Position numbers and translations under genes: made by a program | Assembly: GCF_932274485.2 (NCBI RefSeq) | Contig: NC_065886.2 | Location: 14,769,501 to 14,833,500, forward strand | From: Patella vulgata | Lineage: Eukaryota; Mollusca; Gastropoda; Patellidae | Reading direction: 5' to 3' | Length of the DNA stretch: 64,000 nucleotides | The notes under the pieces: model-generated | What the model was told of the DNA's origin: nothing | What the model saw: the letters and a program-made list of their open reading frames with translations, nothing else | Database searches by the model: none | Part shown: in pieces, positions 13,901 through 27,500 of the stretch | How positions within the stretch are numbered: the stretch's first letter is position 1 | Layout: the number at the start of each line of letters is the position of its first letter

Positions 13901-16900
13901 CTCGTCTTCAAACAGACACTGGTGTGAGAGTGAGTGGCCAGACGATTCGGAATCGACTGCATAGGGGTCACCTTCGCGCCCGACGTCCTCGCGTGATCCC
14001 TTGTTTGAGAGATCATCACATTCAGGCAAGACGTCGTTGGTGTAGGGATCGTCAACACTGGGATAATCGACGCTGGAGCAATGTGATGTTTTCAGATGAG
14101 TCAAGGTTCACTGTTGATTTTTTGGACAGACGTAGGAGGGTGTGGCGTCGTCGAAACGAGCGCTTCCAAGACGTTAACGTCATCAGACATGATCGATTTG
14201 GGGGTGGTTCTGTTATGGTGTGTGGAGGCATCACTGTTGCTGGAAGAACGGCTTTACATGTTGTTGCAGGGCGTGTTACAGGCCAGTACTACCGGGACAA
14301 CATCTTGGCAGTCCATGTTGTGCCGTTCGCACGACGTCATGGCCGCCGATTCATCTTCCAGGATGACAACGCAAGATGTCACAGGGCCAGGATCGTTACA
14401 GGTTACCTCCTTGGCCAGCACTGAGTCCCGACCTCTCCCCCATCGAGCATGTCTGGGACATGCTTGGACAGAGGTTACGTCAACGTCAACAACGTCCTGC
14501 CAATGTCCAAGAACTTGCTGCTGCGTTGCAACAGGAATGGGACAATCTGGACCAAAATGACCTTAGACGTCTCATTAGGAGTATGCCACGTCGGATCAAT
14601 GCTTGTTTGGCAAACAGAGGAGGATTTACCCGTTACTGACTTGGTTGTGATGCTGTGGTAACTTTGCTGTTTGACCCCGGGTATCATTTTACCCTTATAA
14701 TGGTCAGTCTGTGCCTTACTTAGTCTAACGATCATTTGGAATAAATCGATGAATGTGAACTTCATTTCATTTTGTCATTTGTTTCTTCGTCAGTTTCATT
14801 AGGTGACTTTAATAACACTTAAAAATCAAATATCCCCTACTTTTTTTGAATAGTATATATTAAAATGAATTACAAAACCAATTTTTCCGTAGTCAATTGT
14901 TTTATTTAATTAGGGGGATTAAGGAATCAGTCTGGCGTTAATGAATACACACGCGGGCTGTATATAGGTAATTAAGGATTAAACATTCTGAATATGCATT
15001 CGGTCACTGTGACGTCACTGGCGTCTGAGGGGATTAAGAGTGTTTTCGATAATTTGCAAAGTCGTATTTACGGAAGGTCTATTTTTACGACTGAATTAAT
15101 TTCAATCAGGTTGGTGTGAACTTGCCGTAAAGTTGATATAGTAACCATTGGCTACACGTATCGAAAAGTTTTTTCGTCCATCTTATGTGCACTTTAAATT
15201 ACACAGACCTTACTTAAACTTGGCTTTTTTAATATTATTATGTTTCTGAACAAGAAGTAGGAGAGGTTAAAATCTCTCAATAACGATAAGTTGAAACAAA
15301 TTAATTAAACTGGATCAGTATATTTTAGATGAATGCATAGACATATTGTTAATAACTGAAACATGGCTAAGAAAACAGTGACACACTATAGTTATTAATG
15401 AATCCCTTGCCACAGAGCCCAGACTGTTTCTATTTGAATATTGCCAAACCTGTAGAAGTGGTGGATTAGGAATTATCTTCAAGATAATCTCTATCTCTGA
15501 AACAGTTTATTAGCAGTGAAATCAAATCTTTCAAGTGTTTCGAACATATTGGCTTCAACTGGCAACAATAAAATGTTTTTGCTCAGATATTTGCCTTATA
15601 TTGATCTCCCCCTTCTGCTAAAAACAAACTGAATTTCCAAAATTTTGAGGATGAATTCCTTGAATTGACCTCTGATCTTAAGGCCGTGTAAAATTGATAC
15701 CTTGTTTCTTCTCCCCATGCTCTGGGTAAACCTAAGAGGGTGTGCGGTAAACACAACACAAACTGTAATTTTCAACACAAACTTTTGCAAGACCTTTATA
15801 CACTATGAATTTGGTATTCTTTCTCATTCATATGATATACACTTGAGTTTTTTTCATGCAAACAACTACAATTTATAAAAGACTTACATATCCACAGACT
15901 ACATTAATGTAGTTTTAAAACCTTAAAATGTCCCCAGATATAGAACTAATTTCAGGTCTGAAATCTGTTTTAAAAAAACTGTCGGTGACCTGGCCAACAT
16001 TTGATTAAATTTGACGCAATTTGAGTGATGTTTTGATCTTCCTTTGATTTACCTACGAAAAATTTATGGCAACAATCAGCTGCTGGCAAATCCCTTTTAA
16101 ACTGGTTTTGGGGTAGTATATCATCATTCACGCTGTACGCCGACTTGACAATGTCGTTAAAAGTAAAATTATACGGCACGCCAATGTCTGTCCAGTCAAG
16201 AATTGTTGTTGCTTTCCGACAGATTTTGAGCGAAACTATCAGTCCATACTTCGCCAGATCGTCCCATGCTGATTTTTCACAAGCCAGGACTCGCCTAAGA
16301 GTCGCTTTTTCATTGGTTAGATTACACGTTTCCTGCCACTTACATCCAATAAAAAATATTCTAACTTTACGATTTAGACGTTAGCATGCCGGCATTGATT
16401 TAAGATCCGTATTTTCATCGGACGATATTATTATTATCAAAAACACACGTCTCTGGCTAATGAAAGGCAATGTACATTATCTATGGTATACCGAAGCCCT
16501 AACTATGTATAATCGATGGCTATAGACCTGAACCGGCATACTATGAACTTTTAAACATTCGGAGATCGCTTATTCGGTTAAAATTTCGTATTTTTTAAAT
16601 ATTTTTATTTGTGTTGAGAACCTGTGCAGGCGATTTTTGTGTCCCTATTCCTAAGCGCGCGGGCGAGAAGAAACAAGGTATCAATTTTACATGGCCTAAT
16701 GTAACTTGCAGACAACCCCTTTTCTTTGGTGATTATAATATCCATGTAGACAATGCTTTCGGCAATAATTCCCAGAAATTTACACAAATATTGGATAGTT
16801 TTGGATTGAAACAACTTGTTGCCAGACCAACACATGATAGCAGCCACACATTAGATCTAGTTATCTGAAAATCAACCTCAAAACTGATAACAAATGTGGA

Positions 16901-19900
16901 TGTATGCAACCCTATCAGATCGCTTCACTGTGTTTGTGGATCTCAACCTGTCAAAACCAGCCCCTACTAAAACTGAATAAGTATATAGGAAGTGCCGAAA
17001 TTATGGTGAAATATCAACTTGAATTTCCTTAGAATACATTAATAATGAAACTCTTTCACAAAAGATATCTGAATTAGACTCTGTTGATAAGTGGTCAGTT
17101 TTTATTCCAGCCCTTATTTGTACTTTAGACAGACATGCTCCCCATAAGAAGCATACTGTTACCATCAGACTCTGCAGTAAATTGTTCAATGATTACCTTT
17201 TAACATTAAAACACCAGTGTCGGAGTGCCGAAACCACTTGGTGAAGGTCGGGTTTAGTAATGCACCGTCAAATATACAAGTGTAAACGTAACGAGTACTC
17301 ATCTGAGTTAAGATCAACTAAGATTAAATATCTTCAAGATCTCATAACCAAGCCCAATATCGCTAAAACCCTGTTTCAAACTTTCCCCAGGTACCCATCA
17401 TGTTTTCAACAAAGATAGTCTACCAGAGGTTATCTCAGACTATTTCATAAGTAAGATAAACAAATTCTGTGATCTGTTGTCTGATGTGCCCAAGACCAAA
17501 CAACCTATCTTCTCACTTGACAATGCAGAGAATTTGAACCAACTGACATTTAATCCAGTTTTTCTAATAGATCTTCAGAAGATTATTGTCCCCCACCTTT
17601 CAAAAAAAGCAGGAAACTATTAAAATGGGTTCGTCCATCCGTCCGTCAGTCAGTCTGTCTGTCTGTCCGTCACACTTTTTGGGACACAATAACTCTCTTT
17701 CTAATTGAGCTAGAATGTTCAAACTTGGTGTAGGTGTTTATTGGGTCAATGATGGAGTGCGAAGATGAGCATTTTCCGCTTAGGGTAAGCAGAGATAAGC
17801 AATCTGATTGGTTGATGCTTTAGGGGCACGATAACTTTCGTTATAATGAAGTGAGAGCGATGAAACTCTGAATATAGATTCATTATATCATTACCTTGAC
17901 TAAGTTCGATTGTGCGAATTTTCTGCCTGGGCTAAGGAGCGATAAGCAATTTGATTGGTCAAAACTTTGGAAGATAAAAACTCTGCTTTTAATTGAGGTA
18001 GAATGTTTAAACCTGATGTAGAAGTTCATTTGGTGAATGTCTTGACTGATTTCAATGATTAACATTTCAAGCTAAAGCTAATCAGAGCTAATCAAAGCTA
18101 ATCAATTTCATTGGTCGATGTTCTCTGATAGAGAGTGTGTAGTTTGTTTGCTCGATACTTTTGAAAAAAATAAATGTGCGATTAATTAATATGTGTCATC
18201 TATTTATTTTGGGATTTCGGCGGGGGACATCAGCCTCACTGATGGCTTGTTCAAAATGCTCCCATAAATTCATGCAATCTGGACGCTATACCGACATGAC
18301 TTTTAAAGATATGTTTACTAAACCTGCTTCAGATAGTATTCACTTTAAAAAATGATTGCATCTCTAGCTGCCAGTTTCTGACAGCATTTGAAACAGCAAT
18401 TAATAAAAAAGTAAAACCATGATCCAAGTCTTGGACCAGTATCACATTTATCTTTTGTTTCAAAAGCCATCGAGAAAGTTTTTGCTGAAAAACTCAAATA
18501 GCATCTCTCAGAACCATTTCATTCCGCATATTGAGACAATCATAGCTGTGAAACTGCATTGGTCAGAGTGAGTAATGACTTATTGTGTGGTATGGACAAC
18601 AAGTGTGTCATTTTGTTTGTTTTGCTTGATCTATCCGACATTCGACACTATCGATCATCATATTTTACTTCACAGACTCAAAAATAGGTTAAAATTATCT
18701 GACTCTGCTATAAAACTTATTCGATCATATTTATCTAATCGTAATCAGATTGTAGGTGTAGACGATGCTAAATCAAATCCAACCCAAGTAAAATTTGGTG
18801 TTCCACAAGGATCTGTCTTGGGACCAATTCTATTTACTATCTATACCTCTCCTCTCGGTGAAATCAACTGCAAACACTGTGTAGACTACCATCTCTTTGC
18901 AGATGAAACTCAACTTTATCTATTAGGACCACCATGTGATATTCCAGACAAACAACGACAATTAGAACGTTGCATTGAAAGCATTATAGTTGAATGACTC
19001 ATTGGCTCTAAATCGTGTATTTCATCATCAGATAGACACCCCATTCATGTTGGAAGTGATCACAATACCCTGCTCAACGTTTAACATTACTATGGATGTG
19101 TCAAAACAAGTTGTAGCTGTTTGATGGCATGTAAATTTCAGCTGTTCAACATTGGTCATGTATATAAGAAATACTTAGATACAAATTCAACTGTTAGTGA
19201 ACTCTTTAATCACATTGAGATTGGACTATGTAAATCGGTACTTTACAGACTTCCAGCTTCTTCTCTTCGCTCATGACAAGATACAAAACACTGCCGCAGT
19301 TGAATCACTAGAACAAAACTCCAAGACAACATTACACCTTTGCTCAAATCCCTCCTCTGGCTTCCCATAAACAGATATATTTGATATGAATTAATCCTCC
19401 TCACAAGTGCATTCATGGTTTAGCTCCTGACTATCTGAGTGATCTTCTACAGAAGCGCCATCGAGTAGAACAGTTCTAGATGAGATGTTTATAGATTCAA
19501 TGTTGTTTATTTCTTGTATTATACACACTATTGTTGTAATGTTTTATTGTATTATAAATACTGCTGTTGTAATGGTTATTGTATTATAAATACTGCTCTT
19601 GTAATGGTTATTGTATTATAAATACTGCTGTTGTAATGTGTTACTTAGGAGATAAACACTTCCTGTTTCGCATTTAGAGGGGTGTTATTATGCAATAGAC
19701 ATGTCCTGAGATTTTACATTATGACTCAAGATGCTATCTTATTTACTTATTGATATTGACAAATGACATTTATATTGTAATTTTGTATTTTATAGATATG
19801 ATTTGAAAGTAGGGAGTACATATAGTTTAGAAGTAAGCAAACCATGGGATGCTCAGTGTACTCCACTAAACACCACTCACGCCAGTTTAACTTTGAAAAT

Positions 19901-21469
19901 CAATGGAAAAACCAAGGTATTTCAGATAACATCTTCTCAGATTGAATAAATAAATTTTAGAACCTGTTGGGAACCATGGTGTTTCAGTGTATAAAATGTT
20001 AGCTCACTATCTAGTTTGACCAAGAAAGTTTCTAGTGCTTTACAGAAGGGTTTCCTCTTGTTTGGTATAACCGCTAGTTTTTTATCAATAACTAGTGAGT
20101 CTGGAATGGTTCTTCAATCTTTTAATTACTGCAACTTAATTATATCTTACAAATGACAATAATTCAATACACCTACAGCACAGTGGATGATCGACGTAGA
20201 TGTTACTAAGTCGGGTGACCTAATGACTTGCCTATTGATGTACATTAGCCTATTTATACGCCCACCTTTTCATGTGAACCCATTATGCCGCCGACGTCTG
20301 TCCGTCCTTCCGCAGTTTGTTTGTGGACACTCTATAGGTCACAATTTTTATCCGATTTTAACGAAACTTAAATATATAGGTCTAACTCCCAATAATCTGG
20401 GATCCGTTCGATATTTTCATATATATCGGACCATAACTTCATGGATTATGGCCCCTGATTGTACGAAAAAATACATATTTTAGCTTGTGGACACTCTAGA
20501 GGTCACAATTTTCATCATGATTTTGATGAAACTTGAAATGCATGTTTATAACCCAAAGATCTTGGTTCCTGTCAATATTTGCGCATATCGGATCTTAACT
20601 TCCTGAATTATGGCCTCTGACTGTATGAAAAATCGTGTTTTTTAGTTTGTTATTGCCCCTCTAGATGTCATAATTATTATCCGTATTAAAACAAACGTTC
20701 GAATATATCACTGTTACATCATAATGTTGGTTGACTGCCCAACAAAATGGCCATTCTTTGTACGTCAATTGTGTAAAAGTATATAATATGAAGGTTGTGG
20801 ACCTTTTAGTTATCCGATTTTGATAAAACTTAAAATCCCTTTTGATATTTGCGCATAACTTTCTGGATTATGGTCCCTGATTGTATGAAAAAACACTTTT
20901 GTTTTTAGCTTATTCTCTATTCATCTCTTGTAAAATGTTCGCGTATCTTGCCTGGCAACCGCTGGTTTATCTGTACAGTAAAAATATGGCTGATTATTTA
21001 TTTAAACAGGATACAATTGAAGTGAACTCTGCTAATGGTTTATATCCATCTGTTAAGATATCTGGCAATCCAGTTAAAGTCAAGATAAAAGATTTTGGAA
21101 TATATGTGGTAAGTGTTCTTGCCATCTGATTGTAAATAATCCATGGATAGATCTAGATCTCAATGTACTTACCAACCCACTGAAAGAGAAATATACTGTT
21201 ATACTATAACATTAACAGAAATCAGTTTTCATGGGAAACAATCATTTCTCTGACAGCACGACGTTTCGACAAGTATCTTCTTATAGTTATCGAGCATGTT
21301 GTGCTTTTCAATCAAATTGCTTCACTCTAAGCCGAGAAAACCTTATTTTAAAATCACCATGGCCTTGATTGTCATTGTTAGCGCTGTCACGAAAATTAAC
21401 AAAGACTTGATTATCCATTTTTATACGTCCACATTCATAATGTGAACGTATTATGCCGTCGCCCCTGTC

Positions 21470-21529
<60 letters not shown>

Positions 21530-24500
21530 TGTGGTTCGCCTACAGGGCGCAATTCTTCATGGATTTTCTTCAAACTTGGTATACTTATTCCTTATACCCC
21601 AAGGAAGATCCCTATTGTTTTTGGTGCATGCCCGACCCCCCGGGGCAGAGCCACGCCCATTTCTAGTATTTGTTTGTTTGTCGTCTACAGGCCACATTTC
21701 TTAACTAATAATCTTGAAACTTTGCATACACATTCTTTGTACCCTAAGGAACATCCCTATCGTTTGGGGTGCATGCCCAACCCCCAGGGGCAGAGCCACG
21801 CCCATTTTCTTTTCGTGTGTCTTTGTGTCGCCTACAGGGCGCAATTCTTACTGGATTTTCTTCAAACTTGGTATACTTATTCCTTATACCCCAAGGAAGA
21901 TCCCTATTGTTTTTGGTGCATGCCCGACCCCCAGGGGCAGAGCCACGCCCATTTCTAGTTATTCTTTAAGTGGCATTTAGCGATCAGGGAACAAATTAAC
22001 AGAACACAGTTTTTATGGGATACAATCACTAGTTTATTCTAAAAGCACGACGTTTCCACAAGTATTCTCTTATCGTTATCAATCAAGCAAAAAAAAACAA
22101 AAAAAAAACGTCATGCTTTTAGAATAAAGACATCGATTGTTTTAAAATAAAAATTGTGTTCTGTTAATGTGAACGAAATGTTATACTGATAGCAGTCCTA
22201 CAACCCAGTTTTATTTCACAGACCCTCAATGCAAACTGGACCATATCAAACAAAACAGGAATGTGGACGTATATTGCTGCGTTAGCGATGCTCTTGTTGT
22301 GTTTAATCATCAACAGACTTTGAACAGCAGATCGGAATCAAATCAAATGAAAATTGAACAGATAAGATGGCATTGAGAGTTGATTATGGTCTTTTCATGT
22401 TAATAAATGTCTAATTAATAATTTAGATAACATTTCAGGCCTAAAGAAAGACCTGCAATAGGCAGATTTAGCTCTTGCATAATGTATGTTTAATGTGCAC
22501 ATATTGTCTCCTCAACTTCATCCTTGGCTGTCCACTGTTTATTGTGAACGCTACACATCAAGAGTTCTTTCTGTTATAAATTATGAAGATCTTTACATTT
22601 TCACTTAATTTAATCTTATAGACCTTAGTTACAAGGAATTCTATCTAGTTTCAACAGTTGACAGAAATTTTAATTCCTAATTTGATGAAAGCACGAAGTA
22701 TACTTCGAGAATATTAAGAATTTTAAAACAGATTAGAACTGCGTAATAAAATACTGAAAATAGTAAACTGATTTGTGAATATGGCGGCCATTTAGGGCAG
22801 AGACCTATGATAGCTCTCTGTGTGTACAGAATGATCTTCTCACTGTCAAGAGCTACCATGGAGAATTTTGCAGCTGGTTGGCATATTAAGTAATTCCAAT
22901 AATGTTAAAATGACTTGTAGGATGTGCAGTACAATGGCTGTTTAACACAAAAACATGTGTCTATTCAAAATTGTTTCCAGCTACTGGTGTGTGTTTAAGC
23001 TGTGAAAGTTTAGAGACAAATAATGGCCTTTCAAAGCAATCATTTTTTTATCTCTTCTGTATAAATGTTGTTAGTTTCCTGAAGCGACGATTGCAAGTTT
23101 TTCAACATCTAGACGTTGCTACACTTTTTTGCTATTCCCAAACTTATAGTTACGTTATCTACCTTTACCACAGAAACGTGAACAGTAGCGTCCAATCAGA
23201 GGTTGTGACACAAGCACACTCAAATCAAACATGACGACCGCCACGGAGACCTTGACCGTGAACTTTGCAACTCATTTATCAGAGGTAGACATTTTAGCTT
23301 GAAAGCGCGAAACTTGGTATTCATGATGACCAAGGAATCTTATAGGCTCTCAAACTTGGTCAGTACCTAATCAAAATTTGTGCCGAAATATGAAGGGTAG
23401 TACGTGAAAAGCTGCTCGTATGACCCCTGATGTGACCTTCCACAACAACCAGTCAGATCTTCATGCAGTGGAGGCCATCGGAAGTGTAAAATAAAGAAAC
23501 AAAATATAGATCTGTATTTTAATCAGATTGATTCTGTCAGTACTTTCTACAATTAATTTCTCCAACTGTTTTCATATTTCAATACATACATATACACATA
23601 ATCCAGGGCTAACCTGATTTTGGTCTAATATATATTTTTTTCTCACCAGACGTGTCCTGACCAAATGGTGGATGTGGAATATAAGACAAAATCTGCCTGT
23701 GATTCAAATGGACTGATTTCGTAAGTTTACGTAATTTTCTAACATAAATCTAAGGTAAACTTTATGTCTGAAAAATGACAAAATGATCTAAAATCGACCG
23801 AACATTTTTACGTAATGTTTAATATTATGATGTTCTCTGGTGCCAAAGCGCTACTCATCTTGTTGTCGTTCTTGTTATTCTTGGAACAGACGTGCTTCGA
23901 AATAAGCTTAAGCTCTGCAAATTCAAGTATTATCCACATGAAACTTGACATGCATGTCCATTGGACAATTCTGCATCGATGGAGGGGCTTCAATATTCGA
24001 TATTCCATCACAATTCTAAAATGACTGCGATGACATAATCGTTAGTTCCTGGTTCATAGTACTATGGTACTTGTTATAAAAGATTTATAGCATGTCTTGA
24101 GTAAATTTAATTATTTATTTATATTAATGACAGACTTTATGATACAGCGCGCGCACGCTAACCATTCAGATAATTTATTGTCTATTAAGCGACCTGAACA
24201 AGTCTTTAAGGCTTCACTAAGCTTTACAGATACTGTCTCAAGATTTGAATGAGAAAACAGGATGGCACTGTCGTCAGCATATAAGATTAATTTACAAGGG
24301 GCAGGTATGCTAATGATCATGTTGTTCACAGTGGAACAACAAGGGACCCAGAATGCTGCCCTGTGGAACACCACAAGAAGTTTCCAAGGGGTCTGACAAA
24401 GTTTTACCACCCTGTGGATTGGATGCCGATGGTTTCACGTTTTTTACACAAGATATCATGGTCGACTGTGTCAAATGCCTTTTGCATACCGGAAAATTCC

Positions 24501-27500
24501 CCTTAACATTTAGATCCTTGAGATGATCCAGTAAACTGTGTGACAAAGTGATCTATACCTTTCATCAAATTGAACGATCATTTAGGTGTTTTTTGATAAT
24601 ATATGATATTGATGTTTCGACTGTATGAATACTTTTCTTAAGTCACGATTGTCTGTGTCGTAGTTAAACATGTAATTAATTCAATATGTCCTTTACGGGC
24701 TGCACATGATCTGTGTATAACACTCGGCAGAACTTAATGACCTCAAAGGAAATAAGCAGTGCAGTTACAGATACCATAATCTGATAAATAAACAATACCA
24801 TATATGATGATTCACTCTTGTCCATTTTCCCTAATTGTCGTACGCTATATATAAGCAGGAGTTTACGGACAGTAAGTCATTCTTCGAATAGAACTCCTCC
24901 CGAATTATGTCTATGTCATGTTCTTAATAAAGGTGTTAACAATTATGCTGATCTTCTGTTATCTGTAGTGTTACAGATAATTAAAAATGTGTCAGTTGAA
25001 TGGCTGCCCCTGAAGCCTGATTGTTGTTCATATGATAAATTATTGTATTTCAAATGATTCTCCAGTTGTATATAAACAGCCTTTTCCAGAATCTTGGACA
25101 CAATACTGAGAATGCTTACAGGCCTATAGTTGCTCACAAGAAGAGAACTGTTCTATTATAATGGTTTGACCCTAGCTAATTTTAACTCCTCCAGAAATGT
25201 AATTTAAGGATATCAGCACCGTCTTTTAGAAAACGAGCAGGAATATCATCAAGACCTGTGCTTTTGACAATGTTAAGTGATTGGAGCTCCTTATATACAA
25301 AATCTTCTGAAACATGATGCAGGCTAAAATTAAGACTGTGAGCATTACCAGTTCTGCTGTCATAGAAATCTGAAAAAAAGTTTAGAATTATAATCATAAA
25401 TAAAGGTAGGTATAGGTAACTGTCGAACTAGTGTTGAAGCGACAGTAGTGAAGAATTCGTTGACATGGACATTTATACCATCATTGGATATTACAATTTA
25501 CTATTTTTTTTTTTTTTTCCATTCTTATAGCCAAATTCTTTCATTTTTGGGGTTACTTTTGTTTTCATTCTGTTTATTACTCAAATATGTACATTTTTCT
25601 TTTTTAATGACTATCTGTATTTCTTACTTAAAAAAAACCTTTTGTAATCAAATTCATTTTTATACGTCCACATTATTGTTTGTGGTGAATGCCAAGCCCC
25701 CAGGGACAGAGCCACGCCCATTTTCTTTTTGTGTGTCTGTATGTCACTTACAGCCTGCAATGCTTAATCGATCATCTTGAAAACTTTTTTATACTTATTC
25801 CTTATACCCTAAGGCTGACCTCTATTATTTTTGGTGCTTGCCCGACCCCCTCAGACAGAGCCACGCCCAAAATTTGTGTGCCTTTTGTGTCGCCTACAGG
25901 CCGCAATTCTTAACATTTCCATTTGAAACTTTGCATACCTATTCCTTTTCCCTAAGGATGCCCTCAATTGTTTTTTGGTGATTGCCCAACCCCCAGGGGC
26001 AGAGCGACACCCATTTTTTCTTTGTGTCTCTGTGAGTTGCCTACAGGCCACGATTCTTTATGGATTGTCTTTGAACTTGGGATATGTATTCTTTATAAAC
26101 AAAGACGACAACTGCATATCACGACCCCCAGGGGCAGATCCACGCCCAATTTTTATGTTTATATCATTTACAGGCCGGAATTCTGAATGGATCAACTTGG
26201 TACTTGGCATTTGTATTCCTTATAGCCTAAGGGCATCAACTATTGATTTTGGTGAATGTCCCGACCCCCCGGGGCAGAGCCACGCCCAATTTTTGCCTTT
26301 AACACCCAAAGGCCACAATTCTGAATGGATTATCTTGGAACTTGGTATACTTATTCCTTATACCCTAAGGATGGCAACTATTGATGTTGTCATTTCAATA
26401 ACAGGATGGTACCTATTTATATTGTTTCCATATCCAACCCCAACGGGCAGAGCCATGCCCAGTTTTTGTATTTATAGTCTACATGCTGCAATTCTGAATG
26501 GATCATCTTGGAACTTTGCATACTTATTCCTTATACCATAAGGACAGCAACTATTTATTTTGATGCTTGCCCCGACCTCCTGGGGCAGTGCCACACCCAC
26601 ATTATTGTTAGTATTTTTCTGGATATTTGGCAAAACAAACCCGACGCCTAGCCTTCTTTGCCTCTGATCATATTACAGCAATTTCATATTTCATTCTCTT
26701 CATTTTAAAAAGTACCATATATCAATCAAAGCTGGAATGTGGACGTATATTGCAGCGTTAGCGATGCTCTTGTTGGATTTTTTGAAAGTGCCAAAAGGGA
26801 ATCCATTTTAGAAATTAATTCCAAAATGGTGCATGTTTATGGTAATGGGTAAGATTGACGACCTTTCTGTCAGTTTGTACACAGGTGGATCTGTGTTTTT
26901 CATCCTATTTTCATTCCTGCCATTTGATTACATCTCAAAGGTCAATGTTATACATTTCACTGGGTGTTGGTTGGTTGAATGGTCTAAAACATGCGCTTTA
27001 GATTATCAGGTCAAGCAGTGTGGTTTCGGTCAAGCAGTGGGTTTTCTCTGGGTCGTCTGGCTTCCTCCCACTACTAAAGACCCCTATTTAAAAATTAAAA
27101 TAGAACCATATGTTAATCCCGAAATGACATAGTTTACGTTGAGTGGACTTTTATTAAAATTGTTATCAAGAAATGTGGACATATATTGTGACATATATTC
27201 TTCATTCAATATTTTGGAAATTGTTTGATATTACTTACAATATTGATATATATCGTGATATACTGGTTATTTATATTTGAAAATTGTTCGATATTACTTA
27301 CAGTAATGATTTTCATATCGTGATATATATCATCATACTGGTATATAAATCACCCAACTCTACCATCAAGCACAACTGTTCTTTAGATCTATAGTAATAT
27401 CTTTGATTTAGACATCATTGTGTTACTTGCCTTACCTCTTGTTTTTTGCTCTGATAATCTTGTGCCCTTTCTAATGCATTGTATCACTGAGCCATCTATT

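Larger units (their letters stand above)
13242..15160 (+). repeat. Dispersed repeat family H, copy 1, split by a Tc1-like insertion
   Basis: The sequence after the transposon (14866-15160) matches 29335-29650 closely (GTAGTCAATTGTTTTA, TGACGTCACTGGCG, GGTGTGAACTTGCCGTAAAG). The last bases before it (AAATTCTAAT, TGGATCTTA) match 29320-29340. Copy 2 therefore shows the uninterrupted site. Confidence 0.7.

Noticed and set aside
13807-14765. Minus-strand and alternative frames over the transposase
   Set aside because: Shadows of the Tc1 transposase gene; no independent protein features.
21442-21980. Overlapping open frames in three phases
   Set aside because: They come from family D tandem units and a GT microsatellite that simply lack stops; all three phases are equally open and Cys-Val runs are microsatellite translation.
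25689-26541. Long open frame with repeated PRGRATP-type motifs
   Set aside because: Translation of family D units; the same DNA gives similar motifs in other phases and no splice sites or gene context support it.
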